64,000 nt of DNA from Synaphobranchus kaupii (Eukaryota; Chordata; Actinopteri; Anguilliformes; Synaphobranchidae): assembly GCA_029718625.1 (NCBI GenBank), contig CM056376.1, positions 27,394,387 through 27,458,386 of the forward strand, read 5' to 3'. Each line of letters starts with the position of its first letter. The stretch's first letter is position 1. Both the position numbers and the translations under genes were made by a program. Positions 54,865-64,000 of the stretch are shown piece after piece. The notes under the pieces are model-generated. The model did not search any database and was not told the DNA's origin. It saw only the letters and a program-made list of their open reading frames with translations.

Positions 54865-55753
54865 CATGTGTGGCCGGATGGGGGTGTCCACAGGACCAAA
54901 TTATTCCACCTCTACTACCTCTGTGTTTTAAACAGGGCCTAGCGCCATCTTTAATACATTTGTTGTTACAATCCTGCTGTTCATCTCTGTGTGTGTGTGT
55001 GTGTGTGTGTGAGCAGCAAGATGCAAGGCGCTCTTTCTACTGTGCACGTACAGTACATATACACACAGACACAAACACACACACGCACACACCCTGCACA
55101 AACACAATACATACACATACACATACAGACACATGCCACACACCCACCCGCACACACACACTCCCACACACACATACTTAGCTGCAGTCTCTCTCTCTCT
55201 CTCTGTCCCTCTTTGACAGTCACAGGCTGGTAATTTTGATGTGATGGTGCTGTGTGGCCCACAGCTCAAACACAGCACATTCTCCACGATTACACTGTCT
55301 AAACCGGCACTGATCTAAACGCTCCCACACAAACGTGAATCTGGAGCCACTAGCACATCAAACCCCTGAAACTGTGAGACGGGCCAATGAGGTCTTTGGT
55401 CCTTAAGAGGATTTGATAGCTCCTGCAAATGCCTTTTCATCTTCATGGTGTCACGGGGGGATTATGGGTTTCAGGCTTACTACTGCCATCCAGTGGCCAG
55501 GATATGACAGTGCTTAGATTTAATTACCTCTCACGGTGTACCTGGCATTCAGCTGAACACTCTTTCATGTCAAAGTGAATTGTTTTTTTGTTTTTTTTGC
55601 AGAAAGAAGAATCTGAATCTAGTGATGTTCAATAGAGACAAATGACTTTGTTCACTGCCTACCAAGGCCATGTATTTATTTTTTTTGTAGAGTAGCCATA
55701 GTTTTTATTTGTCTCTCTCTCTCTCCCTTTCTCTACCTCTCTCTCTCTCTCAG
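54592..55753 (+). other. arvcf intron, 1.2 kb
   Basis: Starts GTGAGTGTGTG and is GT-rich for its first 270 bp (see the separate repeat), then has further GT and CA arrays (54990-55015, 55060-55170). The rest is plain. The acceptor is CTCTCTCTCTCAG. Confidence 0.85.
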
Positions 55754-55904
55754 TGGTCGAACTACATCCGCGCGACTGTGCGGAAGGAGAAGGGGCTGCC
55801 TATCCTGGTGGAGCTGCTGCGGTCCGACTCCGACAAGGTGGTCCGAGCCGTGGCCATCGCCCTGCGAAACCTGTCCATCGACCGCCGGAACAAAGACCTG
55901 ATAG
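55754..55904 (+). CDS. arvcf: arvcf coding exon: armadillo repeats 6/7
   Basis: Starts at TGG in phase 0 and reads [20 protein letters not shown] then [20 protein letters not shown] and [20 protein letters not shown] and [16 protein letters not shown] match ARVCF closely. The 151-nt exon ends ATAG/GTGAGG in phase 1. A CT-rich tract (55710-55752) forms the polypyrimidine run. No damage is seen here, which argues against general decay of the gene. Confidence 0.97.
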
Positions 55905-56383
55905 GTGAGGAGGGGAAGCGTCCCACAATGCCTTTCAGTCCATTACTTACTGCTTAGTCCCAAAGCACACACCCTTATCCAGAGGGAACTACGCAGGTTG
56001 CTGTTTTCCGTGTAATCCGTTAATATTGCCGGATATTGCACTCAAGTAATGTAGGTTTTAGCGCCTTTGCTCCCAGGTGAAGTGGCTGTGCCCCACCTGG
56101 GATTTGAACCTGCACTCATGATTTACTCAGCTCAAGAGCATTTTTATCTGTTTCATGAGACGTTCCGTTAAAAACAGCAAACAGAAGACGGCAGCTCACG
56201 GGGACCGTAAAATGTATTACGAGTCTTTAACCAGTATCAAGTACAGATTTACATGCATTAAGACGGTCAGTTGTAAGTAACCTCTACAAACGAGTGGGTT
56301 TAATTCAGTGCTAAATGACCCAGTGAGTAAATGGCCTGCAGTGTGTAAGAGCGCCCTCTGTTGTGTGAATTTCATCACTGCAG
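55905..56383 (+). other. arvcf intron, 0.5 kb, largely a SINE
   Basis: A reverse-strand SINE remnant fills about 55960-56112 (CACACCCTTATCCAGAGGGA, then CACCTGGGATTTGAACCTGC). The rest is unremarkable, ending in TTTCATCACTGCAG. Confidence 0.8.
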
Positions 56384-56576
56384 GGAGCTACGCAATGAGA
56401 GATCTGGTCAGTAACCTGCCAAGCGGCCAGCAGAGGCCAGCCAAGAACCTGGAGGAGGACACAGTGGTGGCCATCTTGAACACCATCCACGAGATTGTGA
56501 CGGACAGCTCGGAGAACGCCCGCTCGCTCGTCCAAGCGCAGGCAGTGGAGAAACTTGTGGCCATCAACAAGACAAG
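56384..56576 (+). CDS. arvcf: arvcf coding exon: armadillo repeats 7-9
   Basis: Joined to the phase-1 G it reads GSYAMRDLVSNLPSGQQRPA, then KNLEEDTVVAILNTIHEIVT and DSSENARSLVQAQAVEKLVA, ending INKTR. SYAMRDLV and LEEDTVVAILNTIHEIV are family-conserved; NTIHEIVTDSSENARSL is closer to ARVCF than to p120. The 193-nt exon ends ACAAG/GTAAGA in phase 2. A minisatellite starts about 20 bp past the donor. Confidence 0.97.
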
Positions 56577-59500
56577 GTAAGAAAAACCACTACTCAACAC
56601 GCCTGTCCAATGCAGCGTAATGGTACACCTATCCAAAACAGAGGTTGTACATACCTGTCCAAAACAGAGGTAGTGCACACCTGTCCAAAACAGAGGTAGA
56701 GCACACCTGTCCAAAACAGAGGTAGAGCACACCTGTCCAAAACAGAGGTAGAACACACCTGTCCAAAACAGAGGTAGTACATACCTGTCCAAAACAGAGG
56801 TAGAACACACCTGTCCAAAACAGAGGTAGAACACACCTGTCCAAAACAGGTAGAGCACACCTGTCCAAAACAGAGGTAGTACATACCTGTCCAAAACAGA
56901 GGTAGAACACACCTATCCAAAACAGAGGTAGAGCACACCTGTCCAAAACAGAGATAGAGCACACCTATCCAAAACAGAGGTAGAGCACACCTGTCCAAAA
57001 CAGAGGTAGAGCACACCTGCCCAAAACAGAGGTAGAGCACACCTGTCCAAAACAGAGGTAGAGCACACCTATCCAAAACAGAGGTAGTGCACACCTGTCC
57101 AAAACAGAGGTAGAGCACACCTGCCCAAAACAGAGGTAGAGCACACCTGTCCAAAACAGAGGTAGAGCACACCTATCCAAAACAGAGGTAGTACACACCT
57201 GTCCAAAACAGAGGTAGAGCACACCTGCCCAAAACAGAGGTAGAGCACACCTGTCCAAAACAGAGGTAGAACACTCCTGTCCAAAACAGAGGTAGAACAC
57301 ACCTGTCCAAAACAGAGATAGAGCACACCTGTCCAAAACAGAGGTAGAACACACCTGTCCAAAACAGAGGTAGTACACACCTGCACAAAACAGAGGTAGA
57401 GCACACCTGTCCAAAACAGAGGTAGAGCACACCTGTCCAAAACAGAGGTAGAGCACACCTATCCAAAACAGAGGTAGAGCACACCTGTCCAAAACAGAGG
57501 TAGAGCACACCTGTCCAAAACAGAGGTAGAACACACCTGTCCAAAACAGAGGTAGAGCACACCTGTCCAAAACAGAGGTAGAACACACCTATCCAAAACA
57601 GAGGTAGTGCACACCTGTCCAAAACAGAGTTAGTACACACTTGTCCAAAACAGAGGTAGAGCACACCTGTCCAAAACAGAGGTAGTACACACCTGTCCAG
57701 TACACCTGTCCAAAACAGAGGTTGTTCACACCTGTCCAAAACAGAGGTAGTGCACACCTGTCCAAAACAGAGGTAGAACATACCTGTCCAAAACAGAGGT
57801 AGTGCACACCTGTCCAAAACAGAGGTAGAGCACACCTGTCCAAAAACAGAGGTAGAACACTCCTGTCCAAAACAGAGGTAGAGCACACCTGTCCAAAACA
57901 GAGGTAGAACACTCCTGTCCAAAACAGAGGTAGAGCACACCTGTCCAAAACAGAGGTAGAGCACACCTGTCCAAAACAGAGTTAGTACACACTTGTCCAA
58001 AACAGAGGTAGAGCACACCAGTCCAAAACAGAGGTAGAGCACACCTGTCCAAAACAGAGGTAGAACACTCCTGTCCAAAACAGAGGTAGAGCACACCTGT
58101 CCAAAACAGAGGTAGAACACACCTGTCCAAAACAGAGGTAGAGCACACCTGTCCAAAACAGAGGTAGAACACTCCTGTCCAAAACAGAGGTAGAGCACAC
58201 CTGTCCAAAACAGAGGTAGAACACACCTGTCCAAAACAGAGGTAGAGCACACCTGTCCAAAACAGAGGTAGAACACTCCTGTCCAAAACAGAGGTAGAGC
58301 ACACCTGTCCAAAACAGAGGTAGAGCACACCTATCCAAAACAGAGTTAGTACACACTTGTCCAAAACAGAGGTAGAGCACACCTATCCAAAACAGAGGTA
58401 GAGCACACCTGTCCAAAACAGAGGTAGTACACACCTGTCCAAAACAGAGGTAGAGCACACCTGTCCAAAACAATGGGTAGAACACACCTTGCAAAGAATT
58501 TCCATAGAGTTTTTCTCACTGAAATTACTGTAAAGTGAACCCAGCCAAACAGCTGCTGTACCCAAGACAGCTGTACAGTGCACCTGGGAGAACGGCTGAG
58601 AAACACACCTGTGTGAAACCTGATGAGAATCCGCCATGATGTGCAGCTGGAGAGACCCTCTCTGCCCAAAGTTCTCCCCAAATCATCTGCCTATCCACGT
58701 CACACAGCCTTTCAAATCCATTAGGCCTAATCATTCATCCCAGGAAGGAATTACTCAAATTACTGGTGTGCTTTATCAAAAGGCTCACTCTCCTCTCACA
58801 TATTCCAGCTTAAATTGATCCGGGCCTGTTTTATGGCTTTAACTTGCCTCTTAAATTAGCCAATATGGAGTTATTAACCTAGGTCTTCAGTTCACAGTAC
58901 ATTATTTCAGTTAAATATATAACTAATCCCCCACAAGTATTAAGACACAGAATTCTCAGAACCCACATTTTATTTTTTATGGAACGTTTAATCAAATTGT
59001 GCCCCGGTCTTTATTCAGCTTATTATTATTCATATTATTATGTTATTTTATTCATTCGTTCAGCCAGCCCATGTAATGAAGTCCAGTTATTCACCTCAGT
59101 CATAGTCTTACTCTGTCTGATTAAATGTCCTGGGGCACATGTATAAACAGTGCTGAACAGAAAAATGCCCTCAGAACACTGCGTAAGCGAGTTTCCATGC
59201 AGAAATTCAGATGTATAAAATAAGAAAATCTGCATACCTCTGACACCATACCTACGCAGTGTTTGGAATCAGTGTGATATGGCGACACCATGATGAAAAG
59301 ACAGAGGGAGAAAATGTGAAACTGCGTAAGCAGATTTCAGACTTTCTCCCTGAGCATTCTTTTACGCATTCTTTTACTCAGAGTTTTATACATGTGGCCC
59401 CTGGTCTTGTTGCTAAACGCAAACCTCTAACAAATCATTGCTGGTTTAAAAGTATACGTTTGTACTTCTTTCCCATTAAAAGGGTTTAAGACGGCATATG

Positions 59501-59835
59501 TGCCCATTCCTTTAATCTTAGGCACAGACGGCCTTTTGAAGTTATATAAAAATCTGAGTAATTAGTGGAGAGAGAGCCAGAGGTATTGCTGACGAATCCT
59601 GAGGCATTGCTGGTGAATTTGAGAGGAGAAAGGAGGAGTCTTGAGTTCACAAGGGGGACAAATTAAAACGAAGCTCTCGGCGCTGGACTCGTGCATCGAA
59701 CGGTTCGAATTCAAACTTGATTCCGCGGAGAACCTTCTCTGCTCACGGCGTGGCGCTAACTCCTGCGCCTCTGTTATGGACCGTTCTCTTCCCGCCCCCC
59801 CTCCCCCAAAACCCCACCCACCCTTCCTCCCTCAG
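56577..59835 (+). other. arvcf intron, 3.3 kb, over half minisatellite
   Basis: The 26-bp minisatellite takes 56598-58488. The remaining 1.3 kb (58489-59835) is AT-rich single-copy-looking sequence. It has no recognisable exon and ends in a C-rich tract before CCTCCCTCAG. Confidence 0.85.
56598..58488. repeat. 26-bp minisatellite, about 70 copies
   Basis: The unit core CTGTCCAAAACAGAGGTAG is followed by AGCACAC or a variant (AACACAC, TGCACAC, TACACAC, AACACTC). Nearly all units keep the 26-bp period; a few are shortened (near 56843 and 57700). Because 26 is not a multiple of 3 and the - strand unit lacks stops, three frames stay open and give a 26-residue peptide repeat (ORFs up to 385 aa). 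This is an arithmetic artefact; no start context, signal or homology supports a protein. Confidence 0.97.
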
Positions 59836-59947
59836 CCAATCGCCACGGGAGACCAAGGCCGCCTCCCACGTGCTTCAGACCGTGTGGAGTTACAAGGAGC
59901 TGCGGAACGCCCTGAGCAAGGACGGCTGGAACAAAACACACTTCCAG
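59836..59947 (+). CDS. arvcf: arvcf coding exon: last armadillo repeat
   Basis: Joined to the phase-2 AG, the exon reads SQSPRETKAASHVLQTVWSY, then KELRNALSKDGWNKTHFQ. SQSxRExKAASHVLQTVWSYKELR is the ARVCF signature (human SQSVREAKAA). Start chosen after CCTCCCTCAG because it alone gives the correct phase and the SQS motif. The 112-nt exon ends TTCCAG/GTGCGT in phase 0. Confidence 0.97.
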
Positions 59948-60470
59948 GTGCGTCTCCACTGCTCAACCTACCCCCCCAATGTTGCCCCCCCGCCCCCCGT
60001 CCCCGTTCCCTCGCAGACAAAATCAAAATACAAAAACCTTGTTTCCATTCCAAGGTGTGGGCTCATATTACGTTTCGATCCAAGTCCGTTCAGGAAACAA
60101 ACTGAAATGCCATTCATTAATTGAGAGGGGGTTCACCCTGTTAAGGCACTTCTCTAGTGAGTGGGTGGCCCCTGCAGTCTGGTGTGGGACCTGGGCCGTG
60201 CCAGTACTGACTGTGGCCAGCAGCTATGCGGCTCCAGTGTCGCCAAGGGAACTGACAGTTTCAGTCAACCGGGACTGATATCTGTGCGAGCCCGACTCGC
60301 AAACTGCACTGTGATAAGAAGCGACTCAATAAATAAACAAATAATAAAACTAAATCAAATAAAATGGAATTGATCTGAAACCTTGGCCCACCTTGATCCT
60401 CACACGTCCTGTTCAGGTCATAACAAAGTCTCTCACCCCCCCCCCCCCCCCCCGACCCCCCGCCTTTTAG
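59948..60470 (+). other. arvcf intron, 0.5 kb
   Basis: No feature beyond two C-rich tracts (59970-60000 and a run of about 17 C at 60437-60453). The acceptor is CGCCTTTTAG. Confidence 0.85.
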
Positions 60471-60558
60471 CCCACAGCCTCCGGCCTGCCGAAAGGATCC
60501 AAGAACAGCAAGCCAGGCTACGACGACACCACCCTGCCCCTTATGGAGAAGAACCAAG
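60471..60558 (+). CDS. arvcf: arvcf coding exon: start of C-terminal tail
   Basis: The exon reads PTASGLPKGSKNSKPGYDDT then TLPLMEKNQ. GYDDTTLPLMEK corresponds to GFDDSTLPLVDK of human ARVCF and YDDSTLPLIDR of p120, the conserved motif just after the armadillo domain. 88 nt, ends CCAAG/GTGAGT in phase 1. A downstream acceptor two codons later (CCCACAG) is possible but would break the phase. Confidence 0.93.
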
Positions 60559-61000
60559 GTGAGTGAGGGACGGACGGACGGGCTGCCCTGCGGCCGCAGC
60601 ACTGGGGCCTGAGCTCGCTTCCTCTACCCTGTGGAAAACTCTGTACGGCAGAGCGTATAACCACAGAGCCTGTGGAGAACCCGCTTTTCCTGATGCTCAT
60701 CCAGTGTGCTACACCACTACCCCTCTCAACATTTCAACCCATCACTTTGTTGGTCGGTACACTTCCCTCCATCTCCTGAATGAGCTCGCAATCCAGGCCG
60801 TGATCGGGGGGGTCGGGGGGGTGGGGGGCTGAACTGAAACGCTTGCAGGGTTTTTTTTTTTTCTGCTTCTCTTATTTTCTTATTTTTCGTATTGTTGTTG
60901 GAATAAAGGGACAGAATCAGGCTTGCGCTGCCCCCACCAGCTCCCACATCTCATTGCCAGAGGCGTCGTTAGCATGACAACGCTCTTCCTTTTCCCTGCT

Positions 61001-61500
61001 NNNNNNNNNNNNNNNNNNNNNNNNNNNNNNNNNNNNNNNNNNNNNNNNNNNNNNNNNNNNNNNNNNNNNNNNNNNNNNNNNNNNNNNNNNNNNNNNNNNN
61101 NNNNNNNNNNNNNNNNNNNNNNNNNNNNNNNNNNNNNNNNNNNNNNNNNNNNNNNNNNNNNNNNNNNNNNNNNNNNNNNNNNNNNNNNNNNNNNNNNNNN
61201 NNNNNNNNNNNNNNNNNNNNNNNNNNNNNNNNNNNNNNNNNNNNNNNNNNNNNNNNNNNNNNNNNNNNNNNNNNNNNNNNNNNNNNNNNNNNNNNNNNNN
61301 NNNNNNNNNNNNNNNNNNNNNNNNNNNNNNNNNNNNNNNNNNNNNNNNNNNNNNNNNNNNNNNNNNNNNNNNNNNNNNNNNNNNNNNNNNNNNNNNNNNN
61401 NNNNNNNNNNNNNNNNNNNNNNNNNNNNNNNNNNNNNNNNNNNNNNNNNNNNNNNNNNNNNNNNNNNNNNNNNNNNNNNNNNNNNNNNNNNNNNNNNNNN
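61001..61500. other. Assembly gap, exactly 500 N
   Basis: A placeholder of the same length as the one at 5753-6252; the real size is unknown. A splice-acceptor-like pyrimidine tract abuts its left edge. Confidence 0.9.
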
Positions 61501-62304
61501 CCTCTCAACATCCCTCTCTTAACAAGATCTGGGCTCAAATGAAAGGATGAGCCAGGAATGAACGGAGGGGAGAAAACGGCTCGCTGTCGAGCCTGCAGCT
61601 TGATCGAAACATCAAAAAATAATAACAGAAAAAAGCCTCAATTCTGGGGGCTGGAAAATTGGCTTTCTTTTTTTGGGAGGGGTGGGGGGGGAGAGAGTGG
61701 AGTTTAATTTCAAGGAGCAGCTTTTTAAAAATAAATAAATAAAAAAAGAATCCCCTTCTCCCCACTGTGAATTCAGCACCAGTCGTACTTTGTTAGACGG
61801 AAGGGAGCAGTGTGAGTTATATACTGTATATTTATAGATATATTTTTTCCCAGTGGTGTAGAGCAGGGTGCTTATCCTTAGCTAGCCTGCTGCCCGCTCC
61901 TGCTGGAGCTCTTTTCCCAGTCGGGCCTGATTGACAGTAATTGGGGGAGCCGGGCGTTCCAGAGAGAGGAGACGGCTGGAGTAGAGAGACCACTTTGAGC
62001 CGCGGCCAGTTTTCTCTTCCTTCCCCTCAGCCCCAAGGCCTCGCTGCTCTCCCTCTCCGCCTCTTTCCCTCCATCCCTCTCTCTCTCTCCATCCTCACAG
62101 CCCCCTCCCTCTCTTGCTACCTTCCCGCCTCCCTCTCTCTCCTCCTTTCCCCTCTCTCCCTCCTTCCCTCGCTCCCTTGCTCCTTCTCTCCCTCTCGCCC
62201 TCATCTCTCCATTCTCACCACCAGTCTTCCACTCCAAACTCCCTCCCTAAGGGGGGGGGGGGGGGGGGGGGTGCGGAAAGGCCCCTCCTCTGTCCTTAAG
62301 GGCT

Positions 62305-62318
62305 GTTGCCAAGGCAAC
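62305..62318. promoter_or_regulatory. X-box-like palindrome (possible RFX site)
   Basis: GTTGCCAAGGCAAC is an almost perfect inverted pair of RFX half-sites. It lies in an arvcf intron about 400 bp upstream of the exon at 62720. Function is not shown. Confidence 0.3.
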
Positions 62319-62719
62319 CAGGAGGGATCTCAGAGTTCTTATCACATCCTTAGATATTTTTTCCATGTTGGGGTTTAGATAACATCCATGAAACATTTAA
62401 GCTTTTGGACAACTGGCGTGCGTGCGTGCGTGTATGTATGTGAGGGAGTGAGTCTGTGCGTGTGTGTGTGTGTGTGTGCACACCAGACCTCAGTCAAAAG
62501 AGTATTTGAGACTTGAAGCATGGAGGAGATTTACATGGCAATAACATTTTTTCAAACTGACGTGAAGTGAACTCATCAAAAGGTTCACTCATATGAGGGA
62601 ATAAGTGCGTCTGAACACTGATGAAATAGATGTGTTTTTTAAAATTGCCAGTAAACTGCAGTAATTTTAGTGGTGTCCAAAGGCCTGACCCCCCCCACCT
62701 CCCTCCCCCCCCCCCCCAG

Positions 62720-62811
62720 ATGGTTACTCCACCATCGATCAGAGAGACAAAGACTGCAAGTACAAAACCGGGGACGGGCCGGCCGACGGAACGGAGAGGG
62801 AACCCTTAAAG
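62720..62811 (+). CDS. arvcf: arvcf coding exon: C-terminal tail
   Basis: Preceded by a run of about 15 C and AG. Joined to a phase-1 G, it reads DGYSTIDQRDKDCKYKTGDG then PADGTEREPLK. DGYSTIDxR and EREPLK align with DGYSTVDRR and SEKEPLK of human ARVCF. 92 nt, ends TTAAAG/GTGAGT in phase 0. The remaining tail, expected to end in the PDZ ligand DSWV, is not in the window. Confidence 0.92.
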
Positions 62812-64000
62812 GTGAGTTTGGAAGTACCCCCCTGGGCAGATTCGGCTTGGGGGTGGTGGGGCGGTGTCGCTAACCCTGAAAATCACAGTAATAGTACATG
62901 CTTCTCATCTTTTAAATCCAGTAAATCTAGCACAACAGTCTATCACCGCACTTATTTTAAAGACCATCACCCCGAGAAAACCTTGGTGATTAATCCTGTA
63001 TGCCAGTCAATGTCTGCAGACTGTAGTCTAATGCAGAGCAGTTTGACTGCTGCAAATATAAAACAGTAGATAATTGAGTACAAGCCTGGCAGTTTCTAAG
63101 CCATTAATCATGTGTTGATTAAGAAAGAGAGTGTGTCCCCCCCCCTCACTTTCCTTTCCCCTCTTCTTCTTGAGTAAATGACCTCTGACCTTACAGAGAA
63201 CTGCATGCATATTAAGTGTTGCACAGTCTTTGCAGAAAAAGTTGATTTAGGCATTGTGGAACAGGTAGAGTGGAGATATTCAAACAGGGTTGGGGGATGG
63301 AGATGGAGGTTTATTGGAGCTGCTTTAAAATGGGACCTGCAGCTGTTCTGTTCAGGGACGTTTGGGTTCCCCCTAGAGCTGGGCACGATAACGTTCATCG
63401 CCACCATGTGGTGTATTGCCTTTCTTTCCCTATATTCTTGTTGATTTATATCTGATGCGGTGGCATACATCCAAACTTCAGAGGTAACGTGAAATGCTTC
63501 CGGGAAATAAAAGCACCACTGATATCGATTGGATGCTGATAAGTCAGCCAATCAGCAGCAAGGCCTTACAGCGGCCATGTGATTGACAGAAACACATCAC
63601 AGGATGACCTGGAAGCTGACGACCTTGCTTCTGATTGGCTGTCTTATCAACATCCAATTGATATCAGTGGTGATTGTTCGGTTGTTAAAAAATTTGGTTG
63701 TTAATATGTTTACTACCACTTCAGTTATAATTAAAGAAAAACTGACCAAAATAAATTCAAAACCCGACATGCTGGTGATGATATTGACACATTATTGTGC
63801 TCAAAAAAATATTCAATAAATTATCGAACAAGTAGGCCTATGTTGCCCAGCCCTGGGATCCCCCATATCTGTAATCTAGAGGGCTACTGAAGCCCATTTT
63901 TACACGTTCCTTGCCCGGTTTTCCTTAGCTATACCTCAGCTATCAACAGATTAAATCTCTCCTCCGTAAGCCAGCAGACTGGGTGCTAGGCTAGCACAGC
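62812..64000 (+). other. arvcf intron, continuing past the window
   Basis: Starts GTGAGTTTGG. It contains one MITE (63373-63855) and no recognisable coding exon; the last ARVCF exon is not seen up to position 64000. Confidence 0.8.
63373..63855. mobile_element. hAT-like MITE with an internal fold-back
   Basis: The ends are CTAGAGCTGGGCA and (reverse-complemented) CAGGGCTGGGCAA. Flanks GGTTCCCC (63365-63372) and GGATCCCC (63856-63863) match at 7 of 8, fitting a hAT duplication. Inside, 63514-63563 and 63623-63672 are inverted copies of a 50-bp segment starting CACCACTGATATC, which could form a long hairpin. Confidence 0.65.

Larger units (their letters stand above)
60559..62719 (+). other. 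arvcf intron(s), 2.2 kb, containing an assembly gap and possibly a missing exon
   Basis: Human ARVCF has about 20 residues (GEKTGSRDVIPMDALGP region) between LPLVDKS and DGYST that are absent from both flanking exons here. The phases (1 out, 1 in) allow an exon of 3n nt between them. The pyrimidine tract CTCTTCCTTTTCCCTGCT stops right at the gap at 61000, so that exon may be inside the gap. The rest is low complexity: CT-rich at 62060-62200 and a run of about 20 G at 62250-62270. Confidence 0.7.

Noticed and set aside
57173..58330. A 385-aa open frame on the - strand with a 26-residue repeat
   Set aside because: It comes entirely from a 26-bp minisatellite whose - strand unit has no stop codon; neighbouring frames are equally open.
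63970..63995. GCAGACTGGGTGCTAGGCTAG as the arvcf C-terminal PDZ-ligand exon
   Set aside because: It reads ADWVLG-stop, not DSWV, and there is no upstream reading frame or splice acceptor to support it.

Overview
The window looks like euchromatic DNA from a ray-finned (teleost) fish. It has small exons with canonical GT/AG splice sites spread over tens of kb, many GT/CA microsatellites and C homopolymers, tRNA-derived SINEs whose tails resemble V-SINEs, and a mix of hAT-, PIF/Harbinger-, piggyBac- and Kolobok-type DNA transposon remnants. I cannot name the species. There is no prokaryotic signal.

One host gene runs along the + strand for almost the whole window: arvcf, the armadillo-repeat catenin of the p120/delta-catenin family. 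Twelve coding exons are readable (6253-6732, 14450-14633, 19013-19130, 20693-20864, 22371-22388, 23454-23525, 54463-54591, 55754-55904, 56384-56576, 59836-59947, 60471-60558, 62720-62811). Splice phases chain correctly through all of them. They cover the armadillo domain from repeat 1 to the last repeat, plus the start of the C-terminal tail. The N-terminal exons (before the window) and the C-terminal PDZ-ligand exon (after it) are not seen. Two runs of exactly 500 N (5753-6252 and 61001-61500) are placeholder gaps, each next to a splice-acceptor-like tract, so each probably hides coding sequence.

The rest is intron. The largest, 23526-54462 (about 31 kb), holds most of the mobile DNA. The most unusual object there is a nested structure at 42.4-46.2 kb. 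A Harbinger-like element has been invaded by a 1.86-kb element with TTAA target-site duplications and inverted repeats of about 250 bp. That element carries two decayed genes facing each other: a THAP zinc-finger exon on the - strand (a first exon typical of Kolobok-type transposases) and, on the + strand, an ORF with the cysteine-rich signature of the P2X7 receptor intracellular 'ballast' domain.

Two further oddities touch the host gene itself. Exon 54463-54591 carries an apparent one-base insertion that breaks the frame. The 3' end of the same exon, with its splice donor, has been copied four times into the GT-repeat array that follows. Long minisatellites (22-, 63-, 17-, 50-, 20- and 26-bp units) fill much of the introns and create long but meaningless open frames.
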